64,000 nt of DNA from Adiantum capillus-veneris (lineage: Eukaryota > Streptophyta > Polypodiopsida > Polypodiales > Pteridaceae), in NCBI GenBank assembly GCA_014529385.2, contig CM043949.1, positions 143,983,242 to 144,047,241 of the forward strand, in the 5' to 3' direction. Of the stretch, positions 46,609 to 58,630 are shown piece after piece; the first letter of the stretch is position 1; every line of letters begins with the position of its first letter. A program made the position numbers and the translations under genes. The notes beneath the pieces were generated by a model. The model saw only the letters and a program-made list of their open reading frames with translations, made no database searches and was not told where the DNA came from.

Positions 46609-49600
46609 TTATGAATTATCTTCCAAAAGATTCCATGAGGCATCATCCAATTCTAAGTCCATGGCCCCTAAATCAATAAAGAGAGAAATGGAATTGTCGT
46701 TTGTGGATGCATTGGCTTCATCATCTTTGAATTCCCCATCCTCCATCTCATCATCTTCATCATCATAACGATCATCCTTGCCAAGACTTTTCACCGCCGG
46801 ACTTGATTCATTGACCTCCCTCTCCTCTGTCTCCACCTCATCCAAAGTCGGAGGTGGAAGAGGGTCAAAAGATAGTCTCCACTTCATTAGTGGAAAAAAT
46901 GGTTCTCCTCTGAGGTGTTACCAGAATTACAAACCAGAGTTTTGGTTGTGGATTGCTGGGATACAGATGACCTATAAAAGAGAAGCTGAAAGTGAGTAAA
47001 CTTTGACCACATAGAGTTAAAGGAAAGGCAATACAAAATAGGAAAATATCTTTTATCTAATACAAATGAAACATAGCACAAACAAAAATTTACAATATGG
47101 TTTAGGTATATGAGTACTCTACCTTTGGCGCCCAACCTCGTGCATACTCCCATTCTTTATTGGTGATGTCTTCTTCGTGCTCTTTTGCTTCAGTCATTCT
47201 CTCATGAATCCACTCCGCACTAATGAGATCTGGGAAACATGCAAGGTGTTTAGGCACTCGCAGTTCCCTCCTTCCTCCATGTGCTTGTTTCCATGCTTCT
47301 CTCTCTTGCAAATGCCTTGCCTTTGCCACTTTCCACAAGTCCACCCACTTGGTCATAATCTTTGGATCGAGAATACAAATTGACCACTCGGAATAGATTC
47401 ATATCCATGTTAATTAGTTTTTCCTTTCCACTTGGCAAGTGTGAATTCATCCTTGCATCTTCCTCGTCTGAGCACATGCGAGGCATCAAAGGATCAACTT
47501 GTGCCAAATACTCTGATATGTAAACAAATTCCTCTTGCACAATCCACTCTTCGGCCATACATGCCTCTGGTTGAGATCGTAGCCGCACAAAATCTTTGAG
47601 AGTTTTTAAAAACCTCTCTAAGAATAACATTCATCGTGCATGCACTACTCCACATATAGCAATCTCCTCCACCACGTGAACCAAGAGGTGAATTGGACTA
47701 AGAAGGACTGATCGAGGAAATGCACCCTCAATGGCACACAAAATTGTTTTTGCAAGTGTTTGAGCAATAGGGATAGCATCTATTTCAGTTTCCTTGGAGC
47801 TCACAAATCTGCAACAAAACACACAAAGATATATTAGGTGCTAGTTGAAATTATTGTGTACATAAGAAAGGTGTAGTTGAGTGGAGACTTGTGGTGTACC
47901 TTACTAGCTCTCCAAGTTTGAACATCCATGACTTTCTTGTCCCAGCATATACATATACTCACCGGAAAAATGAACTAAAATGTAAATAGGGGAAGGGAAA
48001 GTGAGAGAAAGTCATATGCACAAACTATAGATAGAATAGGGAGAGGGACATTACCTGGAGCATCTTCTTTCAATCGTGGGACTTCAACCCATACAATTGA
48101 ACTCTTTCACCCTTTTTTGCTTTTGTGAAATCTCCCTTTAGCGACCTCATGTATCCTGTTGGTCTGCGAATACCCTTCACTTTGTCTAATTCTTCTTTGG
48201 CTAGCATCCATGGTGCTTTAGGAAGCACAATCTTTCCATTGTGGGCACAACGTGGAGAAGCAGAGGCAAGGAGACGTTTCAAAAGCCTCAAATCCTCCCT
48301 TGCACCCAAAGAGTCCTTCTTGCCAAAAATGTGGTCCCATAGTGTTTGAGATACATTCTTGAATATGTGCATGGGTTCCAAGAGGTGTTGTATTTTTAAG
48401 TCCTTCCAATATGGAAGCCTTAAAAATATGGAATACCTTGACATACCTTTTGGTGGAGGACACGGAGCCGGATTGTTGTTGTGGTGATCTTCCCAAATGG
48501 TTGCTCAATCTGCCATCGTGAGCTTTAGAGGGGTATTTCCATTTATTGGAGCCTTGTTCTTGCTATACCCTTGGGGTAAGAAATGATGGTTTCTTGGATA
48601 GATTACCTTGCTCAGTGCATCGGGCCTCTATGTCACCAACGATGGCCCGCAAGTAGGACATGCATTGTGCCCCGATGTGGGCAACCCTACATACATATCA
48701 TATCGTTAGAGGGATGAGTGAACTAAAGGGAGAGAGAGAAAAAGAGAGAGAGAAAAAAAGGGGGTTACCAAAACTCTCGCCAAGCCCAGGATAGTCGTGC
48801 ATAGTCCACATAAGGATTCTGCTCACAATGGCTTCTCTCTCTTCCCCTTTGCAGGTGATACGTCGACAACAGGAATGCCTCTCCATAACTACTTCAACTC
48901 CCTGATGAGTGGCTCGAGGTAGACGTCAATATTTGACACTTTGTACTTCCCTGGCACAAACAAGGAAAGAAGTATATTTCCCTTCTTGGTTGTCTCTCAT
49001 GGTGGAATATTGTAATTGACGATCATCACAAGCCAAGTGCTCCATGAAGTAGACTTAGTGTTGAAGGGGTTGAAACCATCACTTGCTAACCCAAGCCTCA
49101 AGGGTCATGGCTTGAACTGAAACTCTGGCCATTGAGTTTTGATGGACCTCTATGCAAGTGAATTGGCAGAGACACGCATCATTACATCATTTTAGCGGTG
49201 GTTGGCGTGCCATGCAAGAAGATCCATGGTAGACCTACTTTTAAACATGTGTAGAATACGAGGAATTAATGGAAAATGAATCAATACCTTGCGAGGTAGG
49301 TGCATCTTGCTCACTCCGGTCTTGTATCGTGCCTCCCCGCACACGGGACATGAGCTAGCATGTGCGTGCTTATTGGAGTATAGCATGCAATCGTTGATGC
49401 ATGCATGGATGCACTCATACTCCATTCCAAGTGTAGTGACATATGATCTAGATCGTCGACAACCTGGAGGCATGTGATGATCTTTTGGCAACATTTTGCC
49501 CATCAAACTACAACAAACCGCATACCAGTAGAATTGCTAGGAGACGGCAAAGAAGCGAGTGAAGAGTATATAAAAATCCATATTTCATACTTACCCAAGG

Positions 49601-50184
49601 AGTGCATCGACACTTGCATTGCTCCAACCGAATTTCACTTGCAAATTAAGAACTTCCAACAATGCCCAAAGCAACGAATAATGTGCCCGTCATAAAGAGA
49701 TGTTCTGATACTCGCAATCAATCTATCCTCCGTTGTTGCTACACGTTGAGTGCAAGGCTGACATTCCTGCTCGCACACGTCGCACTCACTCATCACACAT
49801 GCCAAACATGTGCTCATCCTCTACCTCAAAGTGCAACTGAGATGCCATAGGAGTTGTGGAAGTAGAGCCAACGAGAGGATCACCATGCGGTGCACCCAAA
49901 TCATCTAGTACCTCTTGCCTCCGTCGTTAGGCCTTGTGCGCCGATGTACCACCACCAAACACACACCAATGGGGCAATGGGTGAGTGGCGCTCTCATCTC
50001 TCCGAGCGCTTTTTGAAGGATACCAAAGCCCTTCATTCTCCACGTGCTCCAATGCAACACACCTCAAGCGAGGGATTTCCCTTTTGCACTTGGTGCAAGG
50101 ACAAGGGAGTTTTTCCTTGAGCCATCGATCGTGCTCAAGGTCTTCAGAGGGGGCCACGATAATCACAGTCGATGTCCTACACAC
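46609..50184 (-). pseudogene. TNP2 transposase of CACTA-2, near full length
   Basis: Exon blocks in order: 50184-49600 (EKLPCPCTKCKREI, then TSLYDG and FGWSNASVDALL, donor GGTAAGT), acceptor TTGTAG at about 49514, then 49513-48765 (KMLPKDHHMPPGC, HACINDCMLYSN, CPVCGEARYK, LPRKVLIHFPLIPRI, IVNYNIPP, ILMWTMHDYPGLGE), 48690-48055 (LEPMHIFKNVSQTLWDHIFG, LYGLKSHD), 47822-47102 (the DUF4218 region: IHLLVHVVEEIAICGVVHAR) and the acidic last exon 46887-46609 (DDEDDEMEDGEFKDDEAN, FIDLGAMDLELDD). These are the parts and order of En/Spm TNPD/TNP2. Frameshifts near 49660 and 47350 and a Trp-to-TGA change near 48990 inactivate it. Confidence 0.88.
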
Positions 50185-50189
50185 GCGAT

Positions 50190-51201
50190 AAATTTTTTAT
50201 TTAGTCATGTGCCTTTAAAAAAAAAAATTAGAGAAAGTTTTAAATTCTAATAAAAATAATACCGAACTTAAATTCAAAGAGAATAAACAACAATGAGTGC
50301 TAAAAAATAAATTAAATAAAAGTGGACTTAGAAAATGCAAATAATAAACATCTAAAAGTACTACAAAATAAAATATTTATAAAAAATTAAAAATCTTCAT
50401 AAAAAAACTCAAAAGGCTAAGAAATGAAATAATTGATATCTAAGGGTAGAAGGGGTGGTTTGTACCCCTCCCCTCCCTCCTCCCGTGCAACCTCGGATAC
50501 ATTTGTATCCATTTGAAATGAATTATCGTAGTAATACTGGCAGTAATAGGCGCGGTAATAGAAGCAAGAATAGGCGTGATAATATCCGCAATAATTCCTG
50601 GCACCTAAAATCGAGCAGGAGGGGAGAGTATGCCGCATTTTGACTGCATACCCTGCCCTCCTTCCTCTCCGCCATCGCTACATCTCAACCTCCCCCCCCC
50701 CCCCCCCCCCCTCTCCACCTCCCACACCACTCCTCCCTCTCTCCCTCTCTCCCTACTCCATCTTAAACACAACAACAACACATACACACACACACGCACG
50801 TTCAGGTCAAGGAGGCACTCCTCGAAGGGGGTTTTTTGCGCTCGTCATTGGAAGCTCAAACTAACCAGAAACCGCGCTACAACCAAAGGTATTCACAAAA
50901 CATTGCCCCCCCCCCCCCCCCCCTTCTTTCCGTATTGTTTTCTACTCCACAAACACACGCATAGTAACACGCACGCACACACACGCACGTACACATACAA
51001 CTCTTAAAATTGATGAGAAAGATAGAGATATCATGACATAACTCGTTCATTTGAAAAATGGTTGCGTGGTTGAAATGTCTCTTCGTGCATGGCTCAATAT
51101 CTGCTTGTTTGCAAATCTTAGATTTGTTAGGGTATCTTCGTGTTAGATTTGTTAGGGTATCTCTGTGTTAGATTTTTAAGGGTAGAGAGAGTGTTGATTT
51201 G

Positions 51202-51235
<34 letters not shown>

Positions 51236-51248
51236 GAGATAGGGAGAA

Positions 51249-51309
<61 letters not shown>

Positions 51310-51374
51310 GGAGGAAAGCAGGGAGAAGGAAAGGGAAAGATAGAGAGAGATAGGGAAAGAGGGGAGAGAGAGAT

Positions 51375-51436
<62 letters not shown>

Positions 51437-51518
51437 AGAGAGGAGAAGAGGGAGAGAGAGAGGAATAGAGATATCCATCGGGAGAAAGAGATAGATAGAG
51501 AGAGGAAGATAAAGAAAT
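50190..51518. other. 5' region of CACTA-2 copy B
   Basis: Counterpart of 1380-2480 and 7190-7376: AT-rich part, CGGTAATA-like motifs (50540-50590), two C runs, (CA)n, then long (GA)n-rich DNA. No coding sequence. It ends in GAAAT, the copia target site. Confidence 0.75.
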
Positions 51519-51661
51519 TGTTGAGATGTAGAGAGAAGGAGAGAGAGACGAGACAAGAGATACACCATATACGCTCCCAAAGACTGATTCATATTGAGGA
51601 CAAGATACAAATATATAGGTGAGACCAAGTTCAGTAGAGTGAGCCATATATAGCTCCAACA
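51519..51661 (-). repeat. Copia-1 3' LTR (143 bp)
   Basis: TGTTGAGATG...CTCCAACA. Next to it CCCCCACTCAAAC is the reversed polypurine tract (GAGTGGGGG). Contains ATATATAG, a possible TATA box on the element's strand. Confidence 0.95.
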
Positions 51662-51908
51662 CCCCCACTCAAACAAAGGTCTCTAGCTTTGGATGAAAAA
51701 ACCCTTGGGGAGTTCAAGGGAAAAACCCAAGCCCCTATACAATGTGAAATATGAACCAACGATGATGATGTGAAAGTGAATTGTGCATCTATGTATAAAT
51801 ATTCAAGTGACTTAGATATCACAAGGTGCAAATGTGGAGTGTGCATAGTGCATGGTACCTAAAATATTACAATGTCATATGTAAAAAGCTATTACAATAG
51901 CGAAGAAG

Positions 51909-53384
51909 CTAATCTAGAAAAAGTGAGGCCGAAGCAACTCCAAGCTCCGAGCGCAAGAGGATGAAACGTGACTCATTGAGGCCTTTGGTCAAAATGTCTG
52001 CAATCATCTGGTCACTTGGACAAAGTTCAACGATAATGGTTCCTTTGCGTACTTCATACCTGACATAATGATAATGGACAGCAATGTGCTTTGACTTATT
52101 ATGTTGAACATAGTCTTTTGCAAGACTAATAGCACTTTGGTTGTCACACCGCAAGGGTGTGCTAGAAAAAGGAGAGTGACCAATATCAACCAGCATTTGT
52201 CGAAGCCAAATCAACTCACAAGCTGCAAGTGATGCCGCAACATATTCTGACTCAGTCGTAGAAACTGCAACACAACGTTGTTTCTTGCTGGTCCAAGAAA
52301 CAAAACAACCATTTATAAAGAAGCAATTTCCACTAGTAGATCGCATAGATAAATATGAGCTTGTCCAGTCTGCATCTGTGTAACGCAAAAGAGAAAGGGA
52401 TTGCGTAGAATCCGATGTGAGTTGTCGTCGATAGACTAAACCAAAATCTGTAGTGCCTTTCAAGTATTTCAATACACGCTTTGCAGCAGACCAATGCTTA
52501 AGAGAAGGACATGCAAGATGTTGTCCAAGATAATTAACAGCAAACAGAATATCAGGACGAGTGTTCATGCCAACAAACTGAAGACATCCAATCAAGTTAG
52601 CATAAGGTTGATTTGTGACAAGTTGACCGCCATTGTCAGAAGTATTCTTCGTAGAGCTCGCAAGATAAGGTGTGTTGGCTGAATGTGCAGATTCCATACC
52701 AAATTTTTGAATAGTATCTGCAATAAACTTTGACTGTCGAAGGAATAAAATACCTTTTGTACGGTTCCGTTGGATTTGAATGCCAAGACAAGAGTGAATC
52801 TCTCCAAGATCCACCATATCGAATGCAGAAGACAATAACTTTTTCACTTGCTGAAGAAATTCCAAATCATTGGAAACAAGGATGGTATCATCCACATAAA
52901 GAGCAAGAATCACAAAACTGCTACCTTGGCGTTTTATGTATAATTGGGGTCTGACGAGCAAGATATGAATCCTTTAGAGGTGAGAAAAGGATCAAATTTT
53001 GTATACCAGGCTCGCAAAGCTTGTTTGAGACCATATAGTGCCTTATGGAGTTGAGCAACAAGGTCTTCTTTACCTGGAATAACAAACCCTTCTGGTTGTT
53101 CACACATCCATTTGATGAGCTTCTAAATCAAATTGAACAACAAATGCCAATAAAACTTGAACACTTGTAATGCGAACAACTGGTGAAAAAGTCTCTTGAT
53201 AATCAACACCAGCTACTTGGGAGTAACCTTTTGCAACTAAACGCGCCTTGAACTTGTCAAAAGATCTATCTGCTTTTACTTTTGTCTTATACACCCACTT
53301 ACATTTAATAGTTGTACGACCAGGAGGTAATTCAGTTAGTATCCATGTACCTTTAGAGATAAGAGAATCGTACTCTACTTCCAT
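51909..53384 (-). pseudogene. Copia-1 RT and RNase H
   Basis: RT begins with GTWILTELPPGRTTIKCKWV and KARLVAKGYSQ (53384-53110); after the small deletion it continues in the frame 52961-51909 with the catalytic LALYVDDTILVSND. RNase H has YTDADWTSS, TTESEYVAAS and LRCDNQSA, and ends with KHIAVHYHYVR and ADILTKGL, the classic copia C-terminus. The second frame of 350 codons is intact; the first part is separated from it by the deletion (relative to copia-2 at 59770-59820). Confidence 0.92.
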
Positions 53385-54577
53385 AGCCTCTTGCCATTGA
53401 TCCTTTTGTGGTGAAGAGATAGCTTCATCATAAGTAACGGGATCTTCAAAAGTAGAAAAAGCATTATCAGCAATATCGTCATCATAAACATGACATGAGC
53501 CATGTTCAAAATCAATAGGCAGATCAACAAAAATATCAATATCATCATTGGCAACATTTGGAATGGATGTTGTGAAGAGGAAAGTTGCTCTATAGGAAGA
53601 GTTTCATCTTCTGAAAGAAATGGAAAAGCTGAAGCAATAATTTAGTATCATCAGAATCATCCATGGACCATGAGCCTCCCATAAGCTGTTCATTAAAAGT
53701 AGCATCACGATTCACAATTACTTTCTTGGAGGAAGGGTCATAGAATTTGTATCCTTTGGAAGTGTCAGAATATCCAATAAAAATAACTTTAAGACCAGGA
53801 GCATCAAGCTTTGTTCGTGTTTCTTTGGGAACATGAATATAAGCAATACATCCAAAGGTTTGAAAATGAGATACAGAAGGAATGTCACCTGTCCATGCTA
53901 TGATGGGTATCTTACCAGAGGGTGCAGTAGTAGGAAGATGATTCTGAATAAATGATGCTGTCAAAGTAGCTTCAGCCCAAAAAACACGAGATAAACCAGA
54001 ATGAATCAGCATACATCTTATAGCATTGAGAATAGTGCGATTCTTTCGTTCAGCAACACCATTCTGTTGAGGCAAATATGGAATAGTGTGTTCATGATGA
54101 ATTCCACCGTCAGCACAGTAACTCACAAACTCTCGAGAAACATATTCGCCTCCATTGTCACTACGAAGCTTCTTAAGGCGACGACCAGTTTGAAGTTCCG
54201 AGCCTTGTGGAATTGTTTGAAAACAGATAAGGCTTTAGATTTTTGTCTAAGTAGAAATACAGTCGTATACCTTGAGAAATCATCAATGAAAGTAATGAAG
54301 TAGCGCTATTGTGATCTCGAAGAAGGTAGAGGTCCACATATATCAGTATGAACAAGATCCAATATGTCATGAGAATGAGTTGTATTTGAAAGAGGAAAGG
54401 GTTTACGATTGTGTTTTCGAAGAGCACAAAATTCACAAATTCCCATATGGGGATGGGCTTTAAGATCCATGCCATGAATGAGATCATGACGTTGAAGATC
54501 AAGGAGTTTTGGGAAATCAGCATGAACAAAACGGTGATGCCATACTTTGCAATCATGATCACCTCGAGGAGTGACAA
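53375..54577 (-). pseudogene. Copia-1 integrase
   Basis: The zinc-binding GAG-pre-integrase part (WHHRFVH and CEFCALRKH) ends in the preceding frame; the core Asp lies in LDLVHTDICGP (about 54345), the second Asp in RSDNGGEY (about 54150), and the Glu in NGVAERKNRTI (about 54050). It is followed by FGCIAYIHVPKE and the GKKVIVNRDATF-like stretch. The region 53590-53375 holds the variable C-terminus rich in Asp and Phe, out of frame. Frame changes near 54300, 54170 and 53590 break the protein. Confidence 0.88.
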
Positions 54578-55333
54578 TATTTGCTACAACATCGTTGAGA
54601 GAGAGTTCAAACAAATTACCGTTTCGAGGAGCAGTGGCTATAGTCTGTCCATCTTTCTCAATTCGGCATTTGGTATGATCAAATCCAACAAATAGACCAA
54701 GATCAACAAGTCTAGAAACTGAAAGAAGATTACGTTGAAGATCTGGTACATGTAATACTCCTTGAAAAATTCGAGTGGAAGAAGATAAGGTACCAAGATA
54801 TAAGTCTCCAATACCCTTTACTTGACAAGTAGTATCATCAGCAAGATAAACAACACGTTGAACTGGCAGTGGATGATAGTTATGGAGCCACTTAGACTGA
54901 TATGTCATATTTTTTGTAGCACCAAAATCGACAATAAAATGTGATCCATCACGTACATGAAGTATTCTGTCTGGAGCAACTGAACATAAGAAGCAGCTTG
55001 TTTCTGGTACAATGTTCTTTCGATGCTTAGTAGCATATGCTCTATTCCGATCTGTGTCGAATCGACTCTTATAGCACATATGAGTGGGATGATCAGATCG
55101 TCCACAATATTCACAAGAAGAAGAAGAAGAGTCTCTAGATAAACGTGATTATTTTGTGGTAATATTGTGTTCTTCATCATATAAACGTGCCCAACAATCA
55201 TCTTCAGTATGTCCATTTCTGTTTCAGTAAGAACATTGCTTATTAGGAAATTTGAGACGAGAGAAAATATTACCGCGACGGCCACCTCTACGGTTTCCTC
55301 GTTGAAATGGACGCCTTCGATCATAAAAAGCAC
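54306..55333 (-). pseudogene. Copia-1 gag end, protease and pre-integrase
   Basis: At about 55236-55190 the gag zinc knuckle reads CSY-stop-NRNGHTEDDC: the second Cys of C-x2-C-x4-H-x4-C is a TGA. Downstream, the protease motif is IVDFGATKNM (about 54930), where copia elements have D-S-G-A; the Ser codon TCT has become TTT. Then comes GDLYLGTLSSSTRIFQGVL-like protease sequence and the HHCC domain. Both changes would abolish function. A frame change lies near 55080. Confidence 0.85.
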
Positions 55334-56047
55334 ATTCCATCTGTTGTGACTCAGTCTCCTCTTGTGAAATCATAGTTGTATCGTGACCAGCATTCCGACG
55401 TTCTTGACGTTGAGAGTATTCAATTAAAGACATGCAGGCTTGGTCAAAATCAAGACCATCTTTATTAGAGAGAATAGTAACAATGTTATCATAAGAAGAG
55501 TCCTTCAACGTATCAAGGAGAAGTGTAATCAGTTGCTTTTGTGGAACAGGGTCACCGGCAACAGCAAGTTGATTAATAATAGATTTGAAAGATTCAATAT
55601 GTCCCGTCATGGCAGTACTAACTTCATATTGTAACTTGTTAAGCAACCCTCTCAAATAAAGTATTTCTGTAACAGATTTCTTCTGAAAGTTTGCAATAAG
55701 GTACTTCCATACGTCGTGGGAAGTAGGCAGTTCATACATATCAAGCAAAAGGGAATCAGTAAGAGCAGAAAGAATATACTGAGAGCTGCTTTATCACGTC
55801 GTTGCCAATCCATATATGCAAGATTCCAATCTTCAAATATAGGTCCTTCAGTGATAAGCACATTATCATTATCCATGTCAACAGGTTGAGGCGGACAAAC
55901 ATGATTTCCAAGAACAACATTGGAGAGTTCATCGCCTTCAAGAATTAACAACATCTTTGCTTTCCAGCCTGAAAATCCTTGACCTTGGAAAGAAGGAACA
56001 GAACGCTGGCCAGAAGGAAATCCATTGACGAGAATATTCATAGCCAT
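55224..56047 (-). pseudogene. Copia-1 gag
   Basis: Starts MAMNILVNGFPSGQRSVP at about 56047, after a 767-bp leader. It then shows FSGWKAKMLLILEGDELSNV and, after a frame change near 55750, ELPTSHDVWKYLIANFQKKS and LRGLLNKLQYEVSTAMTGHI: the UBN2/retrotransposon-gag capsid domain of copia. It ends with an arginine- and glycine-rich stretch (RRGGRRGN) before the zinc knuckle. It would form the particle. Confidence 0.87.
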
Positions 56048-56802
56048 ATCTTGTTGCGAGAAGAAGTATAAGATAAGATCGCAGAATCTGCACACCATAT
56101 ATGGTGAAGGCTGCAATTGAGAATGAGAGAGATATGATTACTGCGTTCTGTCAACGATAAACGTAAGAAGGATGCTCAAGGAACGTCCAAAGATGTGAGA
56201 GATGTCACCCAAAAAATGCAGGGTAAAGGAGACGTTAATAATAAACGAGTCCTCAAAATAGAGTGGCGTGAGACGCAAGATTGACGGCCATAATATGAAT
56301 AGCAAAAAGCTAAATCTTCTCGAAAAAGTTAACGCCAAAATAAGAAAAACAATCGCGGATGCTTCGCGAAGAAGTAGGACGAAGAAAGCTGCGTCAAGCT
56401 CAATTGTAGTAAAAACAACATAAATTTCTGCTGCGAAATCTGATTGACGCAAACCTAGAACTCAAATCGAAGAGCTCGAGGAGACGAACAAGTTTTGGAT
56501 GAAAAGAGCCATGGCGCTACGCTCCATAGCGCTTTCCCGTTTCTCCAAATTTTGAACAGAACAGTAAGAAAAATTGAGATGAAGTTCAGGGTGTCATCAA
56601 CAAGAAAACATAATCAACAATTAGATTGCTTAGAAATAAACGCCACATAAAACACTAATCATATTCTTCTTAACACAAAACAACCATAGTTAACAAGAAT
56701 CAACGCTCAAAAAATAAAATTTGAAACAATTTTGAATCTTACATGCGAATTGCATACACATATTGTCGTCACCATGAATTGAATCTCCGCGTGATCATTA
56801 CC

Positions 56803-56814
56803 GCTCTGATACCA
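56803..56814 (-). other. Copia-1 primer-binding site
   Basis: TGGTATCAGAGC on the minus strand, exactly next to the 5' LTR at 56815; complementary to the 3' end of initiator tRNA-Met. Confidence 0.95.
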
Positions 56815-56957
56815 TGTTGAGATGTAGAGAGAAAGAGAGAGAGACGAGACAAGAGACACACCATATACGCTCCCAAAGACTGATTCATATTGAGGACAAG
56901 ATACAAATATATAGGTGAGACCAAGTTCAGTAGAGTGAGCCATATATAACTCCAACA
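56815..56957 (-). repeat. Copia-1 5' LTR (143 bp)
   Basis: Same length as the other LTR; I count three substitutions (G/A near position 20, T/C near 43, G/A near 134). Flanked by GAAAT. Confidence 0.95.
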
Positions 56958-57469
56958 GAAATAGCGAGATAGAGAGCAATGGTTGTAGGCGGAGCAAGCA
57001 TTTTGTGGTGTGCACAATGAGGGTATGCTTCTGCTTCTATAGAATTCTATGAAAAAGACCTTCTTTACATGACGTCGATGGACCCTTGGAAATTTCTTTC
57101 TACTCTCTTATCCTTAACTTCTCTATCTTTCTCTCTATCTCTCTTCCTATATCTTTCTCCCATCAAATAGGCATTAGATTGGATAGCTTTTAACGATACG
57201 GTACCTCTCAATGGAGGCAGCCATGCAATACGCAAAGTAATCCCTCGAACAAGGATTTTCTGTGAAGAGATGTTGCACAAGAAGCACAATAATGAAGCTC
57301 TTCTTCATAGCACTCTAAAGAAGCAAGAGCACCCTTGCACTACGCACAACACAAAATGATGGCTACATTTACAACACAAAATGATGGCTGCATGTATGTA
57401 GACACTAAGTACGGGAGCATAGCACCCAAAGGTGAGAAGCTTCCTCTTGAGTATAGTCCTTTTTTAATC

Positions 57470-58630
57470 GTGTCGTTGCGGTCATTGGTCCACTCATGCA
57501 TAAATTATCGCAATTTACCTTTGGTTTTACCACGGTTGAGACTGTGATGATATCTAAAGAGGTGCAGTTCACCTTTGGCTCTACTAGCCTCTACTTAGGT
57601 CTACTAGTATGTATATGTATCTACCTGTGTATCTACCTGTTTGTTTGCTAATATACTTGTGTACTTATTTATAGATGAGTGAGTAGGGACGGAAGCTAAA
57701 CCTCATATTGCTCTTTGTAATGTACATGTCAGACGAGAGACCACCTAGTGGGGAGCAGCCATCTGGCTCTTGTTTTGGTTGGTTCACGTCCCAGGTGGGC
57801 TCCCCACCGGGGTGGACATTGCCTTTAGTGGACCTGAGTCTTGAGGCGATGAGAACAAGCAAAGAAATAAAGATTGTTTCTGGCTATTCAACACTAAACC
57901 ACGAGTTTCACAGGTTTATTTTTGTTATTTGCAGGGATGGCCATCCTACACCTACTCTACTCAGGGTCCTCCACCGGTCGTAGATCGAGGCCTACGTTCT
58001 TTCTCCGTAGACCACACCATGGGGGAGTCAGGAAGAGACTCCTTACCTACAGAGCCTCGCATTGACGGCACCTTAGTCTACGGCCCCTTCTTATCTTCCT
58101 ACTCCCCTTCCATCGCAGGGTCCCACTCCCATCGCATAACAGGGTCCTACTCCACTCCATTCCACTTGTGCTTTGCTAGAACACCGTCGAAGAACTTTCT
58201 CTAGCAGCGCGCGTTGACCCTCATCTCAAGACATTGAGCATCATGAGAGACAAATCGGCGGCGGATCTTGTGGCTTCGCTTGTTTTGGTAGTGGCGAGGG
58301 AACGGAGTCCCCACTTTTAGAGCATGCCACCCCTGATGTAGAGGACAAGTATACTAATGCACCCATGCTAGAAACACATGGGTGCTACTACAGGGTTAAC
58401 TATGGTGGCGAGGTAGACTTCGGCATAGCACAAGGCAAGGCATTTTGACGCCACCTACAAATTCTTATATAATCAACGTATAAGAATTGTTTTGTAAAGT
58501 TTAGAGACCAACAACACAATCATGGAGGCTACATTGAGGACGCATTGCTAGCTAGATTTGCAAATGTCCCCGATCAACATAGGTTTTTTATAAAAAACAA
58601 GCAATCTAGTGTGCAGCGTGCAGTAGCCAA
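57470..58630 (+). pseudogene. CACTA-2 copy B right half, second-gene remnants
   Basis: Same blocks as 7930-9110. A plus-strand frame from 57729 (MSDERPPSGEQ) reaches a TTATTTGCAG acceptor at about 57934. Then follows GPPPVVDRGLRSFSVDHTMG and IDGTLVYGPFLSSYS in a frame that is longer here than in copy A, ending at 58204. No domain is recognised. Comparing the two copies would give the better consensus of this possible second CACTA gene. Confidence 0.4.

Larger units (their letters stand above)
51519..56957 (-). mobile_element. Copia-1: full-length Ty1/copia element
   Basis: 5439 bp on the minus strand with two 143-bp LTRs (3 differences by my reading), the target duplication GAAAT (51514-51518 and 56958-56962), a tRNA-Met primer site abutting the 5' LTR and a polypurine tract beside the 3' LTR. 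The internal order gag, protease, integrase, RT, RNase H is that of Ty1/copia. The coding region has frameshifts, stops and a deletion of about 47 bp in RT near 53100. The empty site is preserved in CACTA-2 copy A at 7371-7376. Confidence 0.96.
46054..58630 (-). mobile_element. CACTA family 2, copy B (interrupted by copia-1)
   Basis: It holds the TNP2 gene on the minus strand (50184-46609), the same flank as copy A (50190-51518) and, beyond the copia insertion, the right half (56958-58630). Repeated ATTACCG/TTATTACC motifs at 46083-46262 could be subterminal repeats, and CACTATGAAAAT at 46054 could be the terminus, but I could not pair it with a second end. At 58630 the match to copy A stops and copia-2 sequence begins. 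Without the copia insertion the element is about 7.1 kb. Confidence 0.72.
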
